Origin: an uncultured Tabrizicola sp.
GTDB taxonomy: Bacteria > Pseudomonadota > Alphaproteobacteria > Rhodobacterales > Rhodobacteraceae
NCBI GenBank assembly: GCA_937858255.1
Contig: CALLZQ010000202.1
Coordinates: 1-6,723, forward strand
DNA: 6,723 nt
Direction of reading: 5' to 3'
Within the stretch, counting starts at the first letter, position 1; every line of letters starts with the position of its first letter. A program made the translations under genes and the position numbers. This document shows positions 1 through 5,294 of this stretch, piece after piece. The notes under the pieces are model-generated. The model had not been told where the DNA came from. It searched no databases and was given only the letters and a program-made list of their open reading frames with translations.

Positions 1-665
1 CGCCCCAGGGGCTTTCCCCCCCCGCCCAAACAAAAACCCCCGCCGCTCTGCGCCGGTGTCAGCCCGTCCAGCCCCGCGATCAGATGCCCCGCCGCGACCT
101 CCGGCGCCACCGTCGGATGCTGCCCGGCATAGGCCGCCGTCAAGGGCGTGGCCACCGTGCCGGGGTGCAATGAGACCAGAACCGCAGCAGGATGCCGCCG
201 CGCCAGTTCAATCGCCGCGCCATGCACCAACTGGTTCAGCGCCGCCTTCGCCGCGCGATAGCTGTGCCAGCCGCCCAGACGGTTGTCGCCGATACTGCCC
301 ACCCGCGCCGACAAGACCCCGATGCGGCAGGCAGAGCCACGCGGCAGCCGCGCCATCAGATGTTTCAGGACCAGCGCCGGCCCGATGGCATTCAGCGCGA
401 ATTGCGCCGCCATCGCCGCAGGCTCCAGCGCCTGAACGGTCTTTTCCGGGCCATGCCCCGCAATCTCCAGCCCACCCGTCGCCAGGAACACCCGGTCAAA
501 GGCACCCTCCAGCCCTCCGACCAGCCGCGCAACGCTGGCCTCATCGGTCAGGTCCAGGCCATCCTCGCGTCGGGACAGCCCTGTAACCGCCTCCCCTGCC
601 GGGGCCCGCCGCGCCGCAAGCGCGCCGCCAATCCCGCCCGAGGCGCCGATGATCAGGTTTCGCAT
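1..665 (-). CDS. Short-chain dehydrogenase/reductase (SDR), 3' end cut by the window edge
   Basis: This is an NAD(P)-dependent oxidoreductase of the SDR superfamily; the substrate cannot be told. The 221 visible codons start with a Rossmann nucleotide-binding loop, GASGGIG at residues 7-13. The active-site set follows: Asn92, Ser119 (in VLSARVGS), Tyr136 and Lys140 (SYRAAK), then the cofactor/substrate loop HPGTVATPL at 167-175. The usual NNAG segment is replaced by LATGG (61-65), as in compact CsgA/C-factor-like SDRs of about 220-240 residues, so the gene is nearly complete. The ATG at 665 is preceded by AAGGA 7 bases upstream. It lies 27 bases behind the SGNH hydrolase stop, so it is probably the last gene of that operon. 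The final codons look frameshifted: removing one base from the C run at 37-41 gives a conventional SGGxFxWxGxxxPW-like tail. Family assignment is secure; exact function is unknown. Confidence 0.88.
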   Translation of the reverse strand, partial: MRNLIIGASGGIGGALAARRAPAGEAVTGLSRREDGLDLTDEASVARLVGGLEGAFDRVFLATGGLEIAGHGPEKTVQALEPAAMAAQFALNAIGPALVLKHLMARLPRGSACRIGVLSARVGSIGDNRLGGWHSYRAAKAALNQLVHGAAIELARRHPAAVLVSLHPGTVATPLTAAYAGQHPTVAPEVAAGHLIAGLDGLTPAQSGGGFCLGGGGKPLG

Positions 666-672
666 GGGGAAA

Positions 673-677
673 TCCTT
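673..677 (-). promoter_or_regulatory. Ribosome binding site of the SDR gene
   Basis: On the minus strand AAGGA stands 7 bases before the ATG at 665. This supports that start and independent translation initiation after the SGNH hydrolase stop codon (TGA at 693-695). Confidence 0.6.
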
Positions 678-692
678 TTCCCCGTTTACGGC

Positions 693-1370
693 TCAGGCCG
701 CCAGCCGGATCAGTTCCCGGTCGAAAATCCGCCGCAACACCTCGGCGCCATAGGTGGCATTGCCATGCACGCCATCGGGTGCCCGCAGCGCCTCGGGCAG
801 CGGCTGATCGGCCCAATCCGCCTCTTCACGCGGGTCAAACACGGCGATCCCGTGATCGCGCAGGATGCGGGTGATCCGCGCGCCCACATGCAGCGCCACC
901 GGATCGGTCTGGATCATCGGCGGCGCGATCACCAGAAGATTCGCATTCTGGCTGGCCAATCGCAGCAGCCGGAACAGGCTGTTGCGGTGGTGAAAGATAT
1001 AGCCGGTCAGAAACGCATCCGAGACGAAGAGCGCGCCCTCGTCCGCCGCCGCATGCTCTGGCGACGGGCTATGGCCGTGCCGGGCAAAGGGGGGCACCAG
1101 CCGGCCGAGGTGATAGCCGATACTGGCCAGCACCGGGATATCCTTGGGAAAGGCGGAACCGCCCACCTCGGCCCCGAACTCGGCAATTCGCCGGTTCAGG
1201 CCGCGCCGGTGCAGACTGGACAGGCCCAGCGTCGGATGCGGCCGCATCCGGTTTTCATGCCAGAAATTGCCCGAGATATAGAGCATCTTGGACAGCAGCC
1301 CCCGGGCGAGCGCCGCCTCTTGCAGCGCTGCGGTATGGCTGTCGCCGACGATCAGGAGATCAGGACGCAT
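693..1370 (-). CDS. SGNH/GDSL-type hydrolase-like protein
   Basis: This 225-residue protein resembles the SGNH hydrolase fold (esterases, lipases and carbohydrate O-deacetylases). It opens with a beta strand, LLIVGDSHTA, in which GDSH (9-12) is the block I nucleophile motif with Ser11. SIGYHLG (83-89) may supply the block II glycine. APDGVHGN (197-204) gives the block V Asp199-x-x-His202 pair, so the catalytic set looks intact. No signal peptide or membrane segment is visible, suggesting a cytoplasmic protein. The frame is open further upstream to about 1505, but that part lies inside the GSCFA gene and is Pro/Arg/Trp-rich shadow sequence. The ATG at 1370 has GGAGG 6 bases upstream and puts the protein start right before the GDSH strand. 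It overlaps the GSCFA gene by 11 bases, implying translational coupling. The substrate is unknown. Confidence 0.82.
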   Translation of the reverse strand: MRPDLLIVGDSHTAALQEAALARGLLSKMLYISGNFWHENRMRPHPTLGLSSLHRRGLNRRIAEFGAEVGGSAFPKDIPVLASIGYHLGRLVPPFARHGHSPSPEHAAADEGALFVSDAFLTGYIFHHRNSLFRLLRLASQNANLLVIAPPMIQTDPVALHVGARITRILRDHGIAVFDPREEADWADQPLPEALRAPDGVHGNATYGAEVLRRIFDRELIRLAA

Positions 1371-2451
1371 TATAGGCCTCCAGCGCGGCTTCTTCGCAGA
1401 CCAGCGCCTCATCTGCCATGGCATCCTGCATGGCGCGGTCACGGGCGGCGTCAGCCTCGGCCTCGGCGCCATGACGGGCGGGGGCGCCCAGCCGCAGCCC
1501 GGCAAAGAAATGCCCCATCACCGTATCCACCCCCTGCCGGACGACCGAGCGCAGGTTCGGCTCAAAAAACGCCGAGCGGGTGGGCGCGCCGGTGATGATC
1601 TCATAGCTGGGGAAGTAATCGACCTCGGCGAAATCCTCGGCCATCTCACCCGCCACGGCCCGCAATACGGATTTTGAGCGGGTGGTGGCGACCAGCACAT
1701 GACCGCCGCTGGCCGTCGCGGTCAGCGGCACCGGGCTGAAGGTGAGCAAGAGGTGCAGCGCCGGGTTCAGCCCCCGCATCAGCGCCAGAGTCTGGTCCAG
1801 CGCGTTGCGGATCGCGGTGCTGCGATAGTTGACGAAGTGGTGGCGGTCGGCATCAAACTGCCCCCCCATCGTGCCCGGGCAGGCGGCATAGGGCTGGCCG
1901 CTCTCGCTCTCCCACCCCTCGGTCAGGCCGAGGGTAAAGACAAACACATCCGCCCCCGTCACCGCGCGCCGCAGCCCCCGCAGCATCGCCTGACGCGAGA
2001 GCAGCGCCTCGGCCCGGCTGGCAAAGCCATCGGGTTCAATCGCCGGTCGCAGGCTGTCGCGGAAGCGGCCGTCCGGGTCCGCCCAGATCTCGGGCCCATC
2101 CAGCGGTCCCTGCCCCGCCACCATCTGCATCAACAGATGCAACTGCGCCGCCGTGTAGATATTGGCGGTGCGGGCCGAAAAGACCCCATAGTTGAACTGC
2201 CGCGCCAACTCGGGCGGGCAGGCGGCGGGGGCCGGCTCACCATCGATCCAGCCCATCCGCCGCTCTTTCAGCGCGCGGCTGATATGCTGGGCGAAACAGG
2301 AGCCAAAGGTCGCAAAGCGGGCGTCGGCGGGCAGGTCCCAAGGCGAGGACCAGAGGCCCTGCAACCCATAGACCCCCGCCTCGGCCACCCCCGTCCGCCA
2401 AAAGGCATGGGGCGGCAGGGCGGCATAGGGATGGGGGGCTGGTTTTTTCAT
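1360..2451 (-). CDS. GSCFA-domain protein
   Basis: This is a member of the GSCFA family, which has no firmly assigned biochemical role and is related in layout to SGNH hydrolases. From the ATG at 2451 it has 363 residues. The name-giving motif FGSCFAQH is at 49-56. Other family-typical stretches are FNYGVFSARTANIYTAAQL (86-104), VFTLGLTEGW (171-180), FSPVPLTAT (238-246), SKSVLRAVAGE (259-269) and VDYFPSYEII (277-286). The C-terminal 35 residues are Ala/Glu-rich and low in complexity. I chose the ATG at 2451 because family members usually begin shortly before a Y..LP..AFWR..V segment (here residues 9-22). The frame stays open to an ATG at 2556, but that 35-codon extension contains an ATA codon and is not family-like. 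Neither start has a clear Shine-Dalgarno. It is the first gene of the minus-strand cluster and overlaps the SGNH hydrolase gene. Confidence 0.85.
   Translation of the reverse strand: MKKPAPHPYAALPPHAFWRTGVAEAGVYGLQGLWSSPWDLPADARFATFGSCFAQHISRALKERRMGWIDGEPAPAACPPELARQFNYGVFSARTANIYTAAQLHLLMQMVAGQGPLDGPEIWADPDGRFRDSLRPAIEPDGFASRAEALLSRQAMLRGLRRAVTGADVFVFTLGLTEGWESESGQPYAACPGTMGGQFDADRHHFVNYRSTAIRNALDQTLALMRGLNPALHLLLTFSPVPLTATASGGHVLVATTRSKSVLRAVAGEMAEDFAEVDYFPSYEIITGAPTRSAFFEPNLRSVVRQGVDTVMGHFFAGLRLGAPARHGAEAEADAARDRAMQDAMADEALVCEEAALEAYNAS
1377..1381 (-). promoter_or_regulatory. Strong ribosome binding site that fixes the SGNH hydrolase start
   Basis: A consensus GGAGG on the minus strand sits 6 bases before the ATG at 1370, inside the last codons of the GSCFA gene. 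It decides the start of the hydrolase over longer upstream alternatives. Confidence 0.8.
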
Positions 2452-2480
2452 TATCACGGGATAGCGCAAGAGTTCGGCGG

Positions 2481-2518
2481 GATTGTGGCAGAGGGGGAAA
2501 CAATCCAACAGGGGGAAA
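2481..2518. repeat. Short repeats upstream of the GSCFA gene
   Basis: AGGGGGAAA occurs twice, at 2492-2500 and 2510-2518, with an 18-base period. An imperfectly placed inverted pair, GATTGT at 2481-2486 and ACAATC at 2500-2505, overlaps the first copy. They lie 30-67 bases before the chosen GSCFA start. They could be an operator or chance low-complexity sequence. I see no convincing -10/-35 pair for the GSCFA operon here, and apart from these repeats nothing recognisable between 2452 and 2636. Confidence 0.3.
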
Positions 2519-2636
2519 GCGGCAAATTCAGGCGCAATTTTAGCCATTTCTGTCATAGCGCCACAGCCGGTTCAGGGAAATCATCTGCCTTTGCAGGGAC
2601 GTTCCGGCTGCCTTGTCAGGGATGAACGGTGACGGG

Positions 2637-2652
2637 GTGACAGGGCTGTCAC
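2637..2652. promoter_or_regulatory. Perfect palindrome GTGACA-GGGC-TGTCAC, candidate operator
   Basis: Two 6-base arms, GTGACA at 2637-2642 and TGTCAC at 2647-2652, are exact reverse complements around GGGC. A further half-site-like GGTGAC at 2628-2633 repeats the GGTGAC at 2636-2641 with an 8-base offset. The palindrome ends 13 bases before the proposed leuA -35 box and sits in the divergent region, so a dimeric regulator could bind here and act on either side. No U-tract follows, so it is not a terminator. The binding protein is unknown. Confidence 0.4.
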
Positions 2653-2665
2653 GCGCATTTCCCCC

Positions 2666-2693
2666 TTGACCTTCGTCGCCCTATCCGTATCGT
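2666..2693 (+). promoter_or_regulatory. Candidate sigma-70 promoter for the leuA leader
   Basis: TTGACC at 2666-2671 matches the -35 consensus in 5 of 6 bases. A 16-base spacer leads to TATCGT at 2688-2693, which matches TATAAT in 4 of 6. Alphaproteobacterial promoters commonly keep the TTGAC box better than the -10 box. The predicted transcription start is about 2699-2702, on top of the leader peptide ATG at 2701. This is inferred from sequence only. Confidence 0.5.
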
Positions 2694-2700
2694 CGCCGCC

Positions 2701-2787
2701 ATGACACGGGACATCACCATTTCTGGTTCGGCCTGCGCCTTTGGCGCGCTGGTTTCCCGTGGCCTTCTCCTTCTTAGCCGCCTCTGA
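2701..2787 (+). CDS. Leucine-rich leader peptide of leuA (leuL-like)
   Basis: A 28-codon frame runs from ATG 2701 to TGA 2785-2787. It encodes a peptide with six leucines, of which residues 22-25 are four in a row (codons CTT CTC CTT CTT at 2764-2775), plus Leu28 directly before the stop. It also has Ile5, Ile7 and Val18. In leuL-type attenuators, a ribosome reading a leader peptide slows at such a run when charged leucyl-tRNA is scarce and so selects the downstream RNA fold. Here the stop codon lies inside the 5' arm of a perfect 10-bp hairpin, as expected for this mechanism. No Shine-Dalgarno precedes the ATG, and the predicted transcription start coincides with it, so the leader may be leaderless. 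The peptide does not resemble enterobacterial LeuL in sequence; the assignment rests on Leu run, position and hairpins. Confidence 0.72.
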   Translation: MTRDITISGSACAFGALVSRGLLLLSRL

Positions 2788-2818
2788 GCGTGCCTTTCCG
2801 GGCGCGACCGCTCAGAGG
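2781..2818 (+). promoter_or_regulatory. Attenuator hairpin A (probable anti-attenuator arm pair)
   Basis: CCTCTGAGCG at 2781-2790 and CGCTCAGAGG at 2809-2818 are exact reverse complements, giving a 10-bp stem with an 18-base loop. The leader peptide stop codon (2785-2787) is inside the 5' arm. A ribosome that reaches the stop would melt this stem; one stalled at the first Leu codons (from 2764) would leave most of it free. No U-run follows, so it is not itself an intrinsic terminator. In the model proposed here, it forms under leucine starvation and blocks hairpin B. Confidence 0.68.
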
Positions 2819-2831
2819 TGAACAGCGCCCG
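2799..2831 (+). promoter_or_regulatory. Attenuator stem B, mutually exclusive with hairpin A
   Basis: CGGGCGC at 2799-2805 and GCGCCCG at 2825-2831 can form a 7-bp all-GC stem. Its 5' arm lies in the loop of hairpin A, and its own loop contains the 3' arm of hairpin A, so simple nested folding allows only one of them. No run of U follows, so B does not look like a textbook rho-independent terminator. It may act with Rho or by affecting translation of leuA, which starts 34 bases further on. Confidence 0.5.
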
Positions 2832-2850
2832 AAGGACCAAGGCTAGGATC

Positions 2851-2855
2851 AAGGG
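2851..2855 (+). promoter_or_regulatory. Ribosome binding site of leuA
   Basis: AAGGG lies 9 bases before the leuA ATG at 2865. AAGG (2851-2854) and GGCTAGG (2841-2847) could pair with CCTT (2763-2766) and CTTAGCC (2773-2779) in the leader Leu-codon region, with one G-U pair, so the site might be masked when the leader is untranslated. The pairing is an inference. Confidence 0.55.
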
Positions 2856-2864
2856 ATAACTCAG

Positions 2865-4430
2865 ATGACCAACCAGAACCGCGTTCTGATTTTCGATACC
2901 ACCCTGCGCGACGGCGAGCAGTCGCCCGGCGCCACGATGACCCATGAAGAAAAGCTGGAGATCGCCAGCCTCTTGGACGAGATGGGCGTCGATATCATCG
3001 AGGCCGGCTTTCCGATTGCGAGCGAAGGCGATTTCGCGGCGGGGAGGGAGATCGCGCGCCGGTCGCGCAACTCGACCATCTGTGGGCTGGCGCGGGCCAA
3101 TTTCAAGGATATTGACCGCTGCTGGGAGGCGGTGAAACACGCGGCCAGTCCGCGCATTCACACCTTTATCGGCACCTCGCCGCTGCACCGGGCCATTCCC
3201 AATCTGGACATGGACCAGATGGCCGAGCGCATTCATGAGACCGTGACCCATGCGCGCAACCTCTGCGACAACGTGCAGTGGTCGCCGATGGATGCCACGC
3301 GGACCGAGGCCGATTATCTGTGCCGGGTGGTGGAGATTGCGATCAAGGCCGGGGCCACGACGATCAACATCCCGGACACGGTGGGCTATACCTATCCGCG
3401 CGAAAGCGCCGATATCATCCGCATGCTGCTCGAGCGGGTGCCGGGGGCGGATACGATCACCTTTGCCACCCATTGCCACAATGACCTGGGCATGGCGACG
3501 GCGAATTCGCTGGCAGCCGTGGAGGCGGGCGCCCGGCAGATCGAGTGCACGATCAACGGGTTGGGGGAACGGGCGGGCAACACCGCGCTGGAAGAGGTAG
3601 TCATGGCGATGAAGGTGCGCCATGACATTCTGCCGTTCAACACCGGGATCGACACCACCAAGATCATGAATCTGAGCCGCCGGGTGGCCAGCGTCTCGGG
3701 CTTTAACGTCCAGTTCAACAAGGCCATCGTCGGCAAGAACGCTTTCCTGCATGAAAGCGGCATCCATCAGGATGGCGTGCTGAAGAATGTCGAGACCTTT
3801 GAGATCATGCGGCCCGAAGATATCGGTCTGGTCCAGAAGAACATCACCATGGGCAAGCATTCGGGCCGCGCCGCACTGCGGGCCAAGCTGAAAGAGCTGG
3901 GCTATGATCTGGCGGACAACCAGTTGAACGATGTCTTCGTACGGTTCAAGGCGCTCGCCGACCGCAAGAAGGAAGTCTACGACGACGACCTGATCGCCTT
4001 GGTCGCCGATCAGGCGACGAATGAAGAGCATGATTACATGCAGGTCAAACGTCTGCGGGTGATCTGCGGCACCGATGGCCCGCAAGAGGCCGAGCTGACT
4101 CTGACCATCGACGGGGTGGATCATTCGATTGATGCCACGGGCGACGGCCCGGTGGATGCGGCCTTCAACTGCGTCAAGATGCTGTTCCCGCATCATGCCC
4201 GGCTGGAACTCTATCAGGTGCATGCCGTGACCGAGGGCACAGATGCGCAGGCCACCGTCTCGGTGCGGCTGCAAGAAGACGGGCGGATTGTCACCGGCGC
4301 TTCGGCCGATACCGATACGATTGTGGCCAGCACGAAGGCCTATGTGAACGCCCTGAACAAGCTTATCGTGCGGCGGCAAAAATCGGCGCCGGGCGATGAC
4401 ATCAAGACGGTCAGCTATCACGGCGAATAG
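2865..4430 (+). CDS. leuA: 2-isopropylmalate synthase
   Basis: This enzyme condenses acetyl-CoA with 2-oxoisovalerate to 2-isopropylmalate, the committed step of leucine synthesis (EC 2.3.3.13), in the cytoplasm. Its 521 residues match the usual LeuA1 length. The N-terminal TIM-barrel domain begins with FDTTLRDGEQSPG (10-22), holding catalytic Arg15 and metal ligand Asp16. The HCHND motif (203-207) gives metal ligands His203 and His205, and GLGERAGN (232-239) ends with ligand Asn239. FLHESGIHQDG marks the linker region. The C-terminal regulatory domain (from about residue 395) contains GTDG (402-405) and GDGPVDAAF (426-434), typical of the leucine-binding feedback domain, so allosteric inhibition by leucine is expected. 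The start ATG has AAGGG 9 bases upstream. A leucine-rich leader peptide and alternative hairpins precede it, and a strong terminator follows, so it appears to be transcribed alone. Confidence 0.97.
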   Translation: MTNQNRVLIFDTTLRDGEQSPGATMTHEEKLEIASLLDEMGVDIIEAGFPIASEGDFAAGREIARRSRNSTICGLARANFKDIDRCWEAVKHAASPRIHTFIGTSPLHRAIPNLDMDQMAERIHETVTHARNLCDNVQWSPMDATRTEADYLCRVVEIAIKAGATTINIPDTVGYTYPRESADIIRMLLERVPGADTITFATHCHNDLGMATANSLAAVEAGARQIECTINGLGERAGNTALEEVVMAMKVRHDILPFNTGIDTTKIMNLSRRVASVSGFNVQFNKAIVGKNAFLHESGIHQDGVLKNVETFEIMRPEDIGLVQKNITMGKHSGRAALRAKLKELGYDLADNQLNDVFVRFKALADRKKEVYDDDLIALVADQATNEEHDYMQVKRLRVICGTDGPQEAELTLTIDGVDHSIDATGDGPVDAAFNCVKMLFPHHARLELYQVHAVTEGTDAQATVSVRLQEDGRIVTGASADTDTIVASTKAYVNALNKLIVRRQKSAPGDDIKTVSYHGE

Positions 4431-4456
4431 GGCCTTGGCCCTGTGTTCGGCAAAAG

Positions 4457-4480
4457 GAAAGGGGGCGCTGCCCCCTTTTC
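4457..4480 (+). terminator. Rho-independent terminator after leuA, possibly bidirectional
   Basis: AAAGGGGGC at 4458-4466 pairs perfectly with GCCCCCTTT at 4470-4478 around a 3-base GCT loop, and T4476-4479 gives the U-rich 3' side. It begins 27 bases after the leuA stop. The A-rich left flank (AAAAGGAAA) would read as T-rich on the minus strand, so it could also stop transcripts arriving from the convergent dnaE-side operon. Confidence 0.85.
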
Positions 4481-4490
4481 GCGTTTTGGC

Positions 4491-4525
4491 GGGCCAAGAC
4501 GCTGGCCCCCGGGATATTCATCAAC
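4491..4525. repeat. Inverted repeat with CCCGGGATATT tail, possible dispersed intergenic element
   Basis: GGGCCA at 4491-4496 and TGGCCC at 4503-4508 form a 6-bp stem with a 6-base loop, directly followed by CCCGGGATATT. From memory, intergenic copies of a CCCGGGATATT-containing sequence are frequent in Rhodobacteraceae genomes; I cannot verify this here. It sits between the two convergent genes, 16 bases before the stop of the minus-strand gene. It may add to transcription termination. Confidence 0.35.
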
Positions 4526-4540
4526 AGGTGAGGGGCGGGG

Positions 4541-5287
4541 TCAGAGCGGACCAAAGCGGCGCGCGATTTCCGCTGCATGGGTGGCGAGGGCCGGGTCGGT
4601 TTGCCATTGGGCGAGCAGGCCCGCCCAGGTGAGGGGCGCAAAGGTGACGCTGGCGCCGTGGACGGCCTTTGCAAAGCGGGCGACTTCCTCACGGTGGAGG
4701 TTCAGGCGTGCGGGATCAACCGGCTTGCCCGAGGCCCATTGTGACGGTTCGGCATAGAGGTAGACCAGCACCGCGCCCCGCCCGCGCTTTTGCGCCTGAT
4801 GATGCAGGGCGAAGGCATGTTTGACCAGTTGCGCGGCGTCAAGGCTGCGATAGCCGCCCTGCCCCGTCATCAGCGCGCGGCGCAGCCGGTCAAAGGGTGC
4901 CATCCCGGCCCCCCAGTCGCGGTCGAACGCCTCGGAGAACTCCACCAATTTGCCGGGGCGAAAGGGCTCATAGCGTTTGCTCTCGACCCCGACCAGCGTC
5001 GTTGCCGTCGTCAGGGCCGCATCCAGCCAGGGGTGGCGCCCGCCGCGCCAGGGGAAGTGCATTTCCGCCTCAATCTCGACCTCTTGGGGCTGGCCCATCG
5101 GCACACCGGGCAGGGGCGGCAGCGCCTCGGGGCGGGTCAGGAACCAGCCAAAGGCATTGGCTGCAAGAGCGGCCGAGCTTTCCGGGCTGGCGAATTTACC
5201 GCTGGCCAGCTCATTGCCGGGGCTGCGACGCAGGGCGGCGGTCACGGCCTCGGCCGGCACACCGGGGAGGAAGGGGCTGTCTTGCAT
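4541..5287 (-). CDS. Conserved-looking protein of unknown function, possible PD-(D/E)XK nuclease fold
   Basis: This 248-residue protein is not assigned with certainty. It has no signal peptide or membrane segment. The centre carries a possible PD-(D/E)XK arrangement: HPWLDAAL with Asp89, then hydrophobic LVGVESKRYEPF with Glu102-x-Lys104, preceded by an acidic strand, VEIEAEMHF (70-78). A second core strand, AVLVYLYAEP (172-181), follows. This resembles proteins annotated as PGN_0703-family putative restriction endonucleases, but that link is from recall and no partner methylase is present. The ATG at 5287 has AAAGGA 7 bases upstream. The gene starts 42 bases after the dnaE stop on the same strand with no terminator between, so it is probably expressed with dnaE. 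A housekeeping or repair-related nuclease-like role, or a catalytically inert relative, are both possible. Confidence 0.7.
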   Translation of the reverse strand: MQDSPFLPGVPAEAVTAALRRSPGNELASGKFASPESSAALAANAFGWFLTRPEALPPLPGVPMGQPQEVEIEAEMHFPWRGGRHPWLDAALTTATTLVGVESKRYEPFRPGKLVEFSEAFDRDWGAGMAPFDRLRRALMTGQGGYRSLDAAQLVKHAFALHHQAQKRGRGAVLVYLYAEPSQWASGKPVDPARLNLHREEVARFAKAVHGASVTFAPLTWAGLLAQWQTDPALATHAAEIARRFGPL

Positions 5288-5294
5288 CGGGCGG

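Noticed and set aside
1371..1505. N-terminal extension of the SGNH hydrolase to an upstream Met
   Set aside because: The extra 45 residues are Pro/Arg/Trp-rich shadow of the GSCFA gene; the GGAGG at 1377-1381 and the GDSH strand support the ATG at 1370.
192..1595. A 467-codon open frame on the plus strand across the SDR and SGNH genes
   Set aside because: It is antisense to two genes with clear catalytic motifs, and its composition (Arg, Gln, Pro, His) has no recognisable domain.
2452..2556. N-terminal extension of the GSCFA protein to the ATG at 2556
   Set aside because: Not fully excluded, but it lacks a ribosome binding site, contains a rare ATA codon and repeat boxes, and precedes the usual family N-terminus.
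1699..2625. A 308-codon plus-strand frame opposite the GSCFA gene
   Set aside because: It mirrors the codon bias of the GSCFA gene, has Arg/Gln/Gly-rich low-complexity sequence and no family motif.
2637..2652. The GTGACA/TGTCAC palindrome as a terminator
   Set aside because: It has no T-tract on either strand and lies upstream of both divergent genes, so an operator role is more likely.
2649..4421. A 590-codon open frame on the minus strand opposite leuA
   Set aside because: leuA on the plus strand has full family motifs. The opposite frame is His/Arg/Gly-rich, shows no domain, and is the expected antisense shadow of a GC-rich gene.
4430..4441. GGGCC-TT-GGCCC palindrome at the leuA stop
   Set aside because: The 5-bp arms with a 2-base loop cannot form a useful hairpin, and the strong terminator follows immediately.
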